A DNA stretch of 64,000 bases from Datnioides undecimradiatus (Eukaryota; Chordata; Actinopteri; Lobotiformes; Datnioididae), in contig WARS01000016.1 in NCBI GenBank assembly GCA_008933995.1, positions 16,992,886 through 17,056,885 of the forward strand, in the 5' to 3' direction. The notes below the pieces were generated by a model. It ran no database searches, was not told the origin of the DNA, and saw nothing but the letters and a program-made list of their open reading frames with translations. Below are positions 1 to 27,600 of the stretch, one piece after another. Made by a program: the position numbers and the translations under genes. Positions within the stretch are counted from its first letter, which is position 1. Each line of letters begins with the position of its first letter.

Positions 1-2369
1 GGAAATCCTCCCCCAGCTGTTGTGGCGGTGCGAGTTGGTGGGATCAGCCTGTCAAGCACAACACGGTTAAAAAAAACAAGGTTTCCGGTCTCGCCTTTCA
101 AGAAGTCCAATATAATGGTTATGTTTACACGCGGTACGAAATACGCAGGCTCACATTAGCTAGTTACGTTACAGGATGGTGGTGCCGAAAAAGATACAGA
201 TTACAGAAAAGCCTTGATAAGCGATCATAAACAATGAACAAATGACGACGAGAAAAGCAGAATATCTTACGTTGATAACTGACCGTTGACTAACTGTTAA
301 CTAATGTTATCACGAACGTGAACGTCACATCTGTTATCTGGCTTGGCGCAGTACTATTTTAAATTTAATTAATTTTCCTATCTTTTATGTTTATGGGACA
401 CAATGTTCGTTTATAACCAGGAAAAAAAATCAAAAGTAACCCAAAGTCAGCGTAGAACTATGCAAATACATCACAAAGCTTACTGTAATGGTATATTTAA
501 GCAGGCTCAAGGATGATTGAAGGATGAGAGCATTGTGACAGTTAACGTACGTCATGATTGAGCTATGCTATTTAAGCTATTTTAATGATAACTAATGATA
601 AGCATTGCTGGTGAGACAGCAGAAAGCCCTAAAGTTATCTAACGCAAACTAGAGAGACAGTAGAAACTAACTTTTTCACAAAAAAACTTACTGCACAACT
701 ACATTTGTTTTTCATGAGAACAGGTGTCCATTATTTAGCAAATGTAAGCTAGCTCCTACAAAGCTAATGTTAGCTAATAAGTACGCAACTACGTAACGTT
801 ACTAGCACGATTCGAGGCAACAAGGCTCTTACAAACTAACGTTAAGCCTGATCCCGAGTGAACTATTTACTCAACAAACTCGACGCAAATTGAAACGTGA
901 ACAATTTGGGGCTTTTAATCTGAAGGCAGAATCTGACCTCCGGTAACTGCCTGGTTGTCTCTGTCTGACTCGACAGTTGGCTGGTGGGCGCGTGTCCAGA
1001 GTGGAGATCGGGTGCGTTCACGTCACATGTGAATAACAGCCTCTAGTTTGAAAACCGTCACCGCTGATGTTTTCTGTGTGATTCAGTTCATTTAAGGCAA
1101 CACGTTGTGCTTACGAACTCTATGTTTACACTACCAGCCACAGCCTTAAAATAGAAACCTGCAATGGCAGTGTTGTTTTTTTTGTTTGTTTTTGTTTAAA
1201 GTATAATTACTTACACCTGTATCTGTCACGCAGAAGTGGTAATCTGTTGTCAAATACCTTAACTTCCTACTTCCTAAAACTTTGAGTTGGTATTTCCAAG
1301 CTATTGGTTGACAGACACCAACCTTTCCATGTTACTGTAATGCAGCATCACAATATATTGGAATTGATGGGTTTCTCACCCTGACTACCTCTAATATAAG
1401 TAGGTTTAGCTGAAAGTAATGAATGCACATATTAGATCATATTATAGTATTAATATGTAGCCTTTTTTGAGATTTGTGTAATCAGATTGAAGTGGAATAG
1501 TTTTGCTATTTGCCATTTGCGCAATGCTAATTGACCAGAGAATGAACAAAATCCAGTGGAAATTTCACAGAGGAAACATGAAAGCATTGTTATTAATGTC
1601 CACAGCATGTTGGCTATCAAATATCCAAGGCTTTATTACGTGCTTTATTAGTGCAAATGCACATTATACTGGTGTTTTATTGACTGTACTGTTCAGCCAG
1701 AGATAGTGAAGTGATGAGATTGTGAACAGCAGGTGAATAGCAAGAAGACAAAAAATGTCACTCAAAGTTATAGTGCTGACTAATTGGTATGTGTATTCCC
1801 CTTTGAAGAAGGAAACTTTGAAACCAATAAAGCAAGTAAGCCTCCATGCATCTTTTAAGTGTGTGTGTCTGTCTACACGGCATGTGGGTGGTGTGTGAAT
1901 GTGTGCATGTGCTTATGTTTGAGAGCTTACAAGAGAGGCCTGTTTGTTGAGTTGATAAAGCTGCACTGATAAGTCTACATTACCTTTGTGCCTAAAACCT
2001 CTGAGCACTGCCTGTCAGCTCAACAAATAGAGATTATACTCAGAATATCAGGTCAAACATATATTTACCTTTGTAGCATTTATTGCATATGCAAGGGTGT
2101 GTCCATGGTGAGTTGTGCATGGAGTGTTGTTGTCATTCAGGTATGGTTTGGCATTGAGTAAAATTAAGTTCTTGTCTTGTAGGTCCAGGTCAGCTGCAAG
2201 AGAGTTGTGAATTTATATGAAATGCTGAGGGGTGTTTCTTAAACACGTTCCTCTGTTAAAAAGCCAACATGTAATATCATCAATTTATCTTACTATTCCA
2301 GTATTGTGGCTGTAGGTTTGGCAGAATCGATTGTTCCTCCACTTTGGTTCAAACTACAATAAGTAGCAC
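1..2369. other. Left intergenic region, no supported gene
   Basis: This stretch is AT-rich, with no long open frame that has coding character and no convincing splice sites. A somewhat more GC-rich patch with CpGs and ACGT-containing motifs lies around 950-1040. It could be a promoter or a noncoding first exon of a gene lying off the left edge, but nothing in the sequence decides this. A minus-strand AG at about position 48 could be a weak splice acceptor, but it lacks a good pyrimidine tract. Confidence 0.5.
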
Positions 2370-3640
2370 AAGTACTGTGTAAAATTCTAAGGCAGGTGTG
2401 AAGAAATACTGTAAAGTAAGAATGCTTTTAAAAATAAAACATTTATTGTTTATATTTATCAGTTTACAAAATGCAAAGTGAGCGAACAGAAAAAAAATCT
2501 AAATCAAATCAATATTTGGTGTGCCCACCCTTTTCCTTCAAAACAGTATCAGTTCTTTTAGGTACACTTATACAAAGTCACAAATTTCATAGGATCATAG
2601 TCAGGAGTATGATTAACTGATCATACCAAACAGGTGCTAATGATCATCAATTTCTTATGTAGGTCGAAACACTGAAAAGAAACAGCTGTATAGGAGGATT
2701 AAAACTGGGTGAGAACATCCAAACTCTTCTACCAAGGTGTGGTTATGGAAAACCATTTCATGTCACCAGTCATACACCATGGCAAGATTAAGCACAGTAA
2801 TAAGTCACAAGGTAGTTATATTGCATCAGCAGGGCCTCTCCCAGGCAAAGATTTCAAAACAGATTGGGGTTTCAAGATGTGCTGTTCAAGCTCTTTTGTA
2901 AAGCACCAAGAAACAGGCAATGTTGATGACTGTAGATGCAGTGGTTGGACAAGGAAACTTGGTGCAGCAGATGACTGACACATTATACTTACTTCCCTTC
3001 GAAACTGGAAAATGTCCAGTAGTGCCTTCAGTTCAGGACTAGTGTGACCCGGGTATACCCATCTACTGTGCAGAGAAGTCTAACCACAAGTGGTCATGAA
3101 AGAACTGCAGCCAAAAAGGCCACACCTCCTATGTGGTAACATGGCCAAACAACATAACCATACATGCAATGCCATCAGGGGGGTGTCTGATTGGCCCCAA
3201 ATTTATTACATATAACCAATGTCATTAGGAACTATCTTCAGCGTAAAGAAGACCAAGGAGACCTGGAAGTGATGGTATGGCCTCCACAGAGCCATGATCT
3301 TAACACAGTTGAGTCTGTCTTGAATTAAGCGAAGAGGCAGAAGGATTTGAGGCAACCTACATCCGCAGGAGATCTGTGGTTAGTTCTCCAAGATGTGGGG
3401 CAACTTACCTGCCCAGTTCCTACAAAAAATGTGTGCAATTGTACCTAGAGTAATTGACGCTGTTTTGAAGGTGGAGGGTGGGCACACTAAAAATCGATTT
3501 GGGTTAGGTTTTTCTTCTGTTTGCTCACTTTGCATTTTGTAAGTTGATTAATATAAACAATTACATTTTTTATTTTTGAAAGTATTCTTACTTTACAGCA
3601 TTCCTTCACACCTGCCTACGACTTTTGCACAGTACTGTAT
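2370..3640 (+). mobile_element. Decayed Tc1-like DNA transposon with long terminal inverted repeats
   Basis: The left end (from the AGTACTGTGT at 2371) and the right end (finishing at the AGTACTGTA at 3631-3639) are inverted copies of each other over roughly 200 bases. Both carry the outer AGTACTGTG motif, a shared GGCAGGTGTGAA block, a shared TTTACAAAATGCAAAGTGAG-type block, and an inner block containing GTGCCCACC and CTTCAAAACAG. This is the structure of the long-inverted-repeat Tc1 family of teleosts. The interior carries a broken transposase. At about 1.27 kb the element is shorter than an intact copy (about 1.6 kb, from general knowledge), so the middle appears deleted. The boundaries are good to a few bases; a TA target duplication is expected but blurred by mutation. 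Confidence 0.85.
2779..3470 (+). pseudogene. Broken Tc1-family transposase
   Basis: Translation from the ATG at 2779 gives an N-terminal helix-turn-helix region with recognisable stretches such as HQQGLSQAKISKQIGVSR. This is interrupted by a stop and frameshift after about 44 codons, and a second piece in another frame contains HQETGNVDD. Further right (about 3230-3320) is the C-terminal part, with QRKEDQGDLEVMVWPPQSHD followed by LNTVES, which includes the last catalytic Glu of the DDE domain. Most of the central catalytic region is missing. With several stops and frameshifts the gene cannot make an active transposase. Confidence 0.8.
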
Positions 3641-5440
3641 CTCTACAGCTATCAGATGGATTGTGGATGTACAGACATTTGAGGTGTATGAAGGATGAAT
3701 TGAAGTTTCTCTTGTGTTTCCATAACATTTCCTGTTGCACCATCAGCATCTGACGTTAACATTTATCTCAAAGCAACAGTGTAACCCTGCACAAGCTTCT
3801 AGACCAGCTAGAAGATCCAAACTTTATATGTTTTACATTGTCTGATGTAGACTCTGGTGTCATGACTCAACCAGAGGCTGTATCCTTGGATTCCATGAGG
3901 CCTTCACATGTGACTGTGTTGCAGTGTATTTGATTTAATTTTAGCACATTCAAACACTCAAGTAATAGTATTAAAGCAATCCACTTGATGAATCTGATAT
4001 TACTAAAATTCACAGACTGTTCTGCACATTGTTACTGACTGCATGTTATGGCCTGCCCAGTCAAATGTCCAACTTTAAACTCTAAGCTAAAACGGTAAAA
4101 AGGAGAATGGTTCTTCTTCTATAAAATAAATCAATGGAGACAGAATTGAATATAATATACTCATGTTATATGTTCACAGACTATAGGCACAATTTACATA
4201 TAGATATTTTAAAGCAAAGTTTGATCTATTAATGTGTATTGCTGATTTAATAATTGATTGATTCCTTTTAAAGCAGCAAGCGGTTTAGCCCCACTGCACT
4301 GTTTACTAGCTTGACAATATATATAAATATAAAGTATAAATTATCATTTCAATTCACAGCAATTGATTATGCTGGAATCACTGAACAGATCTGAAATGTG
4401 GGTGGTGATTCACATGTCTGGGGTCATGCTAACTGTATACTGCTGAATCCTCATCCCCATACGATTACACATGGTGTTACATCAGCTCAAAAAAGCTGTT
4501 TAAAGTATGCATATCTCAGGGCTGAAATTAATAAGGTATGTAAAGAAGAAGTATGTCAGAAAGATGTCATCAACCCTGGTACTATTATCTGACATGGTGA
4601 TGCATTGCCATTATTGTTATAATGTTGTGTTACTATATATTTCCTTAAGAAAGCCACACTTAGTTCAGTCTTGTATTACAAACTGCTGCATCTTGATATA
4701 ATTTTTGTTTATATAATTTACATGAACAGGTCTTTTTGTTTCAGTAGTTATTGTGAAAGTTATCAGTCTGACACTATAATCACATGACCCAATCTAAATC
4801 CTGTACATACACTTTATCTGATACTTCAGAGTAAAGCTGAGTGAGCCCTCGTCATAGTTGAGTTGTCTCTGCCACATTGCTGTGTATCTGATTGTTGTGG
4901 GAGTGTTTATGTTAGCAATACCACACTAACTTCAGACAGACCAGCACTGTCAAACACTGTTGGGTTTCACACTCATACACACATACACTCTTCTTGGCAG
5001 ACAAAAGGAATTCGCCACTTTGAAAAAATGTAATGTAATAATATAGAAATTATAACAAGATTTAAACATGACAAACCATCAGCAGAAAAAGTGCCTACTA
5101 TGCAATAAGTAGGTGACTTATCACCCAATGGTTTAAAGGCACAATGAGTTGTTTTTTGATAATGTACCAAGTAAAGATGTTGAACCCCTTTAAAATAAAG
5201 AGGTAAAGTGTCTTTCTGCCGTGCACTCTGCTATGTAGTTAGTGTGATTAACACATTGAATGGAGGCTCCTCCTGGTGGCTGTTTTTACCAACTGCAGGG
5301 GATAATTTGCAAACAGCTATAAAAAAGCTGCGTTTTATTTTCATTGTTAATGGGGCTTTGTATTTGTTCTTGTGTTCACTCTTTTACACATTTAATAGTG
5401 TTTCTAGTTCATATAATGCTGTTGTATGAGTCTGCAATGT
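3641..5440. other. Intergenic region downstream of srl, no gene seen
   Basis: AT-rich sequence with only short random open frames in both directions. I see no splice-bounded coding block, RNA gene or clear repeat. The right part may belong to the srl 3' flank, since srl is transcribed leftward. Confidence 0.4.
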
Positions 5441-5446
5441 TTTATT
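5441..5446 (-). terminator. srl: Possible srl polyadenylation signal
   Basis: TTTATT on the plus strand reads AATAAA on the minus strand. It is the first such hexamer I find downstream of the srl stop codon and would give a 3'UTR of about 1.2 kb. A second copy lies at 5335-5340. The assignment rests only on position and the hexamer. Confidence 0.35.
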
Positions 5447-6619
5447 CTCAAGGTGCAGTTTCTCCAACACAGAGCTGTGTGTTTGGAGGATGAGAGCTGG
5501 TGCTTTTAGCTTGTGTTTGTCCCATATTTCCCCACATTTTGCAGCTAAACAACCAAATGATATGAATTATGTATTGTTTAAGAGGGTGGGATTGCAAATA
5601 TAATGTCTTTGAAGCTTTACAAAGGAAACCAAGCGTGTAGATTTTTTTTTGTTGTTGTTTACTTAAAAGAAATCACTCAAAAGAATGACAATTACAAACA
5701 GACCTAAAAGAATGAGGAAAGATAACATTTTGAAAGGAAATGCCCGTGTGGTATGCAGCTATGCTGAGGTAAAACTAACAATAGATCAGAGGACTGAAAA
5801 GTCCACAGTGGCATTCAATACAAACTTACATGAACATGAAATGTATTATATGATGGAGTTTTGAGAAGGACACCATCATTGTATTTAGTCAGTTCAATCT
5901 CAGTGCCATATTTCAAAATGTTAAAATAAAAATTAGTTTCTATAATGAATATTGTATGATACACCACAGAGAAAAAAATGACAGTACAGTGTACAGAAGA
6001 GCTGTTTAAATAAAACACTACAAGAAGAGTGAGGGTGTTGTCCAACCATGATAACAACCTACACTTGGTTTAACTGTAAATACACAGCATGACAGTTTGA
6101 CTGAATAATCAGAAGAGAGAACAGTGGCAGCACTGTAGGTTTACCGGAGGTGTGCAATCGCTGCTATCATCTTTCTCTGAGGAAAAAAATAATGTACAGG
6201 TTTGAAAACAGTGAGAATCAGTAAACAACCATTGCCAAATTTCATTAACACAAAGTATTAAACAGACATAAGTAGTCATCTTTGATATTTTTCTGTTATC
6301 ATGTTTCCGAAGTTTGTTTCTCCTGCAGACATTCATTACACGTTGCAGATGGCCTTAGATAGAAAGTTGACTACACGCCTCTTTTTCTGCATTTTGTTTT
6401 TGACCAAACTGTTGTCAAAAATGTTCCCATTTCATTGTTCTGACCCACCTAAACACCAGAGGAGCTTTACTCTCATTATCCCTCTCTGCTCAGTCCCCCC
6501 TCAGTCAGTCCTGACAATCACAGCAGTGGGGATTATTTCTAGAAACCCTCCGGTTGCTGTTGCAGCTACCACTGCCATCTGTCTCCTCTGTTCTTCCCCC
6601 TGCTCTCCTCTCCTCCATC

Positions 6620-21314
<14,695 letters not shown>

Positions 21315-21350
21315 TTTGGCTGCCAGGGGCCTTCCCCTCATCTCCCCTGG

Positions 21351-21360
21351 CTATATATAC
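21351..21360 (-). promoter_or_regulatory. srl: Candidate TATA box of srl
   Basis: The minus strand reads GTATATATAG 37 bases upstream of the srl start codon. A TATA box here would place transcription start only some 10 bases before the ATG, which is short, so either the leader is very short or a separate noncoding exon exists. Two CAGCTG E-boxes lie further upstream (21442-21447 and 21660-21665), which is compatible with a myogenic promoter. This is inference from motifs only. Confidence 0.4.
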
Positions 21361-21893
21361 AGCTCTGGCTGAAGGTCAGAGGGCATGCCAGTGGAGGTGG
21401 CGCTCAGCAACTGCAGCCATATCAGCCATTGTGTGTCAGAGCAGCTGCCTGGACTAATGAGGAATGTCAAAGAGCAGAAAGAAACTAGCGGACCATTTTG
21501 TAGCCACTCAGTTTTATAACTGTATAAGAGGTGATTTTAATCTGTAATTTTAATGTGTTTATCCATTCAACCTTTAATTCTAATTATCATTACTATTCTG
21601 TGGCGTGTTCATTATTTTTGACGCCAACATTCAGATGATAAAGTCAGGCACATTTCTCCCAGCTGGAGCTCTCTCGCGACTGTGTTCCAACTATAAAGAG
21701 ATTAAATTAAGGTCTGTGTGCCACCTGTGTTTATCAGAAATGTGAACTCCAGCCTACAGAGCAACTTCTCTGCTGCCTCTGTCTATCACGAGGAGTCGCT
21801 CAACATCACCACCTGCTGGAGTAAAAGCTTCACATCGAATGGTTTCTGAGGTAAACTTCAGAAGCAGAGGGGTATAATAAAAAAAGTACAAAT

Positions 21894-24633
21894 TTTATTT
21901 TTTTCATCTTTACAAAGGCCTGTTTACCCAAGTTTTTATAAACAAAATATAACAGCTTCTCATCGACCTGGACTGATGGAAAAACAAACAAACAAATCAA
22001 ATGAAAAATATATATAAAAAATGCTTGTCACCAAAAAATGGAAAACAGGAGAAGAAGGACATGAAAAGACAGAAAGAGCAGAACATAATAAACAGCTGCT
22101 GAGTCCCAGCGAAGAGTTTACAAAAAATATCTTCCTCATTGTTGATTCAGGCAGTACAGAACAGCAAGTGCTTCATATCAAATATCTCAAATTCCACCAA
22201 AAAACAGCAGCGCTGCAACACAATGTACAGAACCATTTGGGGAGAAGTGTTTAACAGACCAATAACAAACCTCAGCCTAAACTCAGGCTGTGGTTTACCA
22301 TCTGACAGCAAAACACCAAACCCTTAAACAAAGTTTCACAAACAATGTATGAGAAACCCCCCACCCCCCGATGTTTGGCATGAAAAATACTAGTCTAGCC
22401 AGATATAAAAATTGATGTCAGTGAGTGAATAGTGTCCACGCATCTTGCACAAGACAAGTTTCACACTAAGCGCATCAGTCATGTGTTAATGGAAGAAAGG
22501 AAACCTGCAAAAAAATAAAACGTCAAAACAAAAGCCCACTTTAGACAGGAGAAAACAGCAATTAGTAACATGCATTCAGTTGGCAACAGAACATATAAGA
22601 GATCAAAAGACAGATACAAATCCAAATGAAAGGAATGTTTACAGCGTCAAGTCAGCGTATCGAATCGAGTATGACAGGAGGGAGGCTCCAAACAGGGATT
22701 TCCAGTCAAATTCCCGAGAGACATATAACCAATCGAACATGAGGTGGACAGACTTGGTGCATTTTAGAGAGGGATGGAGATTTGGGAAGGCGGTGGCAAT
22801 TCAGTTCAGTGCCTAGCATTTAAGTTTTGCACGTATTGTGGCATATGATGTACTGAAAATGCTCACTGATCGACTGGCACATAAGTTTTTCAGTAATATG
22901 GTTCTCCTCTTGTGCTCTCGTCCTGCAGTTTTATTTTTAGGTTGATGTGATGCCACCTGGAGTTTTTGTTTTTAATACGATCAAGTACTATAATGAGTTG
23001 ACCCAAAACGTGCGGTCACTCGTAATCAGACAACTCCTCACTGCTCCCCCACTCTCTAAGATAATCCAAGATGTAGAAATGATGCATATCATTTCGCAAA
23101 CACAAAAAAAGAAAAAGAAAAAAAAAAAATCAGACATCTGTAATAAAACATGACAAAGTGTGAAGTTTGGGCCTCAGCTCACTGCTGGTCAGCAGAGCAC
23201 CAGGTTGACAAAGAGCACCTTACAAGTAGTGACTACATTCTTTGTTTCATACATATACTGTAAGTGTAACGCTCGCACACACACACCTACCAACGGTGCA
23301 TAGATAACTTCACCTCATGTATCAATGACACCAACAAATGTATTGAAGATGGAATTGCATAAATACCAAAAAACTCTAGTGCATAGTCACTGAAATCAAC
23401 AAACCAAGACTAAAAGATAGACTGGAAGTCTTTGGAGGAAAACCGGAGGCCTTCGCGCAAACAGAGCAGGAGAATCATTAAAACCTGTTTCAGATTTACA
23501 AATCAGTCAAACTTCCCATTGATGGAAAAGGAAAATCCGTTTGTAACCCAGTAATCAATCTACACATGGTCCTGTTTTTAAAATCGCGTTTTAAGATGCG
23601 ACCAGGGTGTGACAACCTCTAACACCAGTCAACGACAAACGATTTCAATCAGACTTCTGCAAAAATTCATCTAAAAGCCTCCGGTTCCCTGGGAAAACCT
23701 GACAAACCTCCAATTTTAAGTTGTTAATCTCAACATAACAAAATCTTCACCTTCAACATTCAGTAACCCTGACAGGAAAAAAAAAGATTAGCAATAACGT
23801 GAAAAAAACCAAAACATTAAAACCAAGACGATTGATGAAAATTGTTCATCAGCTTATATTTTAAGGGCTTATTCAGATGTCAAAGACACAACCTGTTTGT
23901 TTTTTTTCAAGTAAATCAGACATAATTTCATTCAACATCTATCTGTCCAATTAAGTTTGATTTTTTTTCCCCAAGCTTTTTGAATTTAGAAATGCTTTCT
24001 GTTGTAGTTTTAAGTTGCATTTCGTGGCCACTGGTTCTGCAATTATCGCCTGGCCAACAAGAAAACATAAAAGAAAAATCAAATTAAGACTGGAAAGAGA
24101 GCTGCAACTGCACGTCCCTTTTCAGAATCAGGAGCTGCTTGCTTATTGTGTTGTTACATTCAACTTTTCATTGTACTGACTCCATCAATTTGTGGCACAA
24201 ATAATACTGTCAGCGTGCCAGTGACAACAGGTAAATGTGATACTGCGACTGTGTGTAGCACACATAAACACACGTGAAGGACGGACTGATGCTGAGAGCT
24301 TTTTACATGAGGAGGCCCTAAAGTCGAGTTCAAGTAGCCACAGACCCCCCGCTCTGATACTGGGAGAAAAAAAAAAAACAAAAACAGCCTTGAGAAATCC
24401 CACAGGGCCTCCTCTGCACGGTGACCATCCTATGTTTCCAATCTTTACAGTACAAGACTGACACAGAGCTTAACCACTGGATTTAAGAGTTTGGATAATG
24501 CCAAAGACAAAAGATTTTTTAAAGTAGTCAAGCTCCTGGAGGGAATCTTACAGTGAGAAGGTATTATAAGTGTTTGTGTTTGTGTGTGTGTGTGTGTGTG
24601 TTTGTGTGTGTGTAAGTGAGTTCATGGGGCAGA
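21894..24633 (-). other. tfap4: Probable tfap4 3'UTR ending at an AATAAA signal
   Basis: The 2.7 kb following the tfap4 stop has no coding block. A TTTATT at 21894-21899 reads AATAAA on the minus strand and is followed by a T/A-rich stretch, making it a plausible poly(A) signal. The segment holds a GT microsatellite (about 24571-24613) and A-rich runs (for example 23104-23128). The 3'UTR extent is inferred from the signal and the absence of any other feature. Confidence 0.45.
24571..24613. repeat. (TG)n microsatellite
   Basis: Interrupted TG/TTTG repeat of about 43 bases just downstream of the tfap4 stop codon, inside the presumed 3'UTR. Confidence 0.9.
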
Positions 24634-27600
24634 TTAGTTCATTGAACAGTCCTCTCCCTCTGTGTCGGTGTCTGTGTCTGAGCAGGCGGTGTCCATGGCA
24701 ATGTGGGCGGGGCTAACGATGACAGCTCGCCTCTGCTCTTCCTCGGCGCTTGCTCTTCGCTCCTGAGCGCGTTCGATGTGCTGGATGGCCTGGAAGCAGA
24801 GGATGAAAAGACAAAAACAGAAATAAACACAACGGCTGCAGCGAGTATTCGGTCTAATAAGGCGATAACAACAAGCGTTTCTACGGTGAAATGACAACCT
24901 ATTAGGAAGAGACAAGTTCCTACCTGCACAATAGTGTCCAGGTTCTGTCTGGACGTAGACACGGTGCTGGTGTGGACAGACGGGCTCATGGTCACCACAG
25001 TGACGTGATGGTGGGCATGCTGGGTTAGTGTTGGGGCTGGGACGATGACCGTGGGGTGGTGGGTTGGGGCAGGGGGAGTTGGAGGAGCACGCACCTACAG
25101 GGCAGAAAAAGATAAATTAAAATGTGTGTGTGTTTTTTTTAAATTATTATGTCAGAGACTGGTTGTGTTTACATGTTATTGCCTATTAATTTTAAAAAGG
25201 CCAGAACACTTTCAGAAGCCATATGAGCACATTTAAGTTCCTGAGTTTAGGCATTGCAACACAGATGTTCTTAAGTATGTGTGTTTCTGACCTGTGGACT
25301 GTGTGTTTGTCTGTCTGCAGCGTGGATCTGCTGCAGCCGTAACAGCGTCTGGCTCTGGAGGATCGCCTGCTCCTCCTCCACCTGCTGGGTTATCACCTTC
25401 AGACGCTCTGGGTGCAGCTGGGTGTCCAGAGATCGCACCTGCGCACACATACAACGGTGCACGTGTTCATTACATTAAGAGCCGTTTCAGCACCACGTCA
25501 GCCAACCAACACCAAACATAGCCAACAAAACCAAACATTATAATGAAAATACAACAATGCAAACACAATTAACATAATAATTGCCAGAATCATTTCTACA
25601 GAAATTAACATTGCTGAGTGTAATTCACATTAAAAAAATAAAACATTTAGTCTTTTGCTGGTCTTTCAACAAAACTTTGGAACTACCTTGACCCTGCACG
25701 CAGGGGACTGTTTGCTTTCCTCTTTCACCATCAGTTTAGGTTTCTGTTTGTCTTTACTGCCTCTTCTTTCTCCTTTGTCTTAACCTGCTGTTCAGGTAGA
25801 ACCAGGATGTGAGCTTATCAGCATTTGTCTGGTCTACCGGTAAATCTGTCAACACCACCAGCTGCCACCTCGTTAAAGCTGACTGATAATCATGTGGAGG
25901 ACCCACATACTTATTGCAAGTTGAGATGATTGGTCTGTGTATTTTGGTGGAGTACGTCCACTGCTTCCTCTTGACAAGAGCCTTTCAAAGACTTACCTGC
26001 TCTTCCATCTGCATACGAGCCGAGCGCTCCTTGTCCAGTTGCTGTCGCAGCTCTAACATCTCCCTCCGAAGCTCCTCCACTTTCTCCTCCTCCAGCGTGT
26101 CTGGAGACCCAATCCCTTCATCCTTCTCCTCTGCTCGCCTCCTCTTAGGTGATGAGCCGCTGAACTCCTGTGGTGACATGGAGGTCACGTACGGTTAGAT
26201 GCAAAACAATGTGCGTATTTACATATGCAAACTTAGTATGTCTGGTTGGTTCAAAACCTCCCGTTGGTCAGTTTGTGCCCAGTGTGAGGAGCTTCAATTT
26301 TGGACTAAAAATCAGCACTGTGTTAAACAAATGGCAAAAAAACCTAAAGATGAACCAACAGCACCGCGCACACAGACCTAGAAAGTTCAGTACAAGTTGC
26401 GCAAATCTGAAATTTAGGTTTGATACTTGCTGAGATTGCAATAATCACTAAGCCTTTTAATAACTGTCCTTATTGATATGTTTATCACCCAACACACAAC
26501 CAGGGGCTGTTTGCTTCATCTGCATCTGACAGAGACGCAACACCACATCAGCCATGAGCACCATATTGAAACCCTAGCCTGTCACTGCTTGAATATCAGT
26601 GGCACATGCTGTTACCTGGATGAAGCGTTTGAGCTGATTGTTTTGTGCCAACAGCTGCGTCTTTTCCTGCTCCAAGGCAAAGATGTAGTCCGCCGTCTGC
26701 TGCAAGATGGCCGCCTGGCAGGTACAAAAAAACAAAGTCAACATGAGAACAGTGTCCTCCGATCACGTTAAGCTCTGTCATAATGTGTCATCTCTTCTTC
26801 CTGTCGGTGTCTGCATGTTTTCTGCACCTTGCTGAGTTTCTCTCCGTCCGTATGGGGCAGGAGTGTTTTGAGGGACTGGAAGCCCGCGTTGATGCTCTGC
26901 ATGCGCCTGCGCTCGTTGCTGTTGGCAATCTCACGGCGGATTCGTCTCTCCTGGTCCTGGGCCGTTTCTGGACTGAGGGGGATGTTGGCCAGGCTGAGGG
27001 AGGAAATAAATGAAACGACATTGACATTGATCATCATTATTGTGACCCACAGAGAATGTTAAACATTCTCTCTGATGCACATTTGATCCTTCTTCTTATT
27101 CAAGTCTGAAGTGGGAAGGTGTTGAAAACACATCACTAATTTCAGTTAAAATAAACTGCAAGAATGAAATTTGTGTTGTGCCTCTTGTCTGATTAGACCT
27201 TTAACCTGTAACTTAACTAGGCTATAGTCCTGACCTCTCTACATTCCTCAGTCCAGCCGCCTAGAGGTCTTTGAGGCTGGCTGAACCCAGCAACCTCTCC
27301 CTCACAGACACACACACCTCCACCCCATGAAGTTGGATATTATGGTGGCAAAACCTCCTCTGTTAGCTTTACTCAGAGGTTGAAATACATGAACCATTAA
27401 GCCTGAATATGACCATGGTGCCAAATAGACAACGAACCCAGAAAACCAGATTTGGGATGTTTACAAGAATGAAAAGGGGTCATATGGAGGACACAGCTCA
27501 CATGGCTTTAAATAGCTCTTTTCTACAAAAGGAGGGCGTGGATCTGCAGCCAAACTCTAATGCTCAGGGCTAAATTTAAATAGCCTGATTTGATTTCTGT

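Noticed and set aside
1-47. Possible minus-strand exon at the left edge
   Set aside because: The AG at its border lacks a convincing pyrimidine tract, and no translation gave a recognisable protein. Too short to support.
1020-1032. CRE-like TGACGTGA on the minus strand
   Set aside because: One mismatch from consensus and no associated gene start is visible, so not reported as a regulatory site.
22580-22816. 78-codon plus-strand frame in the tfap4 3' region
   Set aside because: Antisense to the presumed 3'UTR, with no splice context or recognisable domain.
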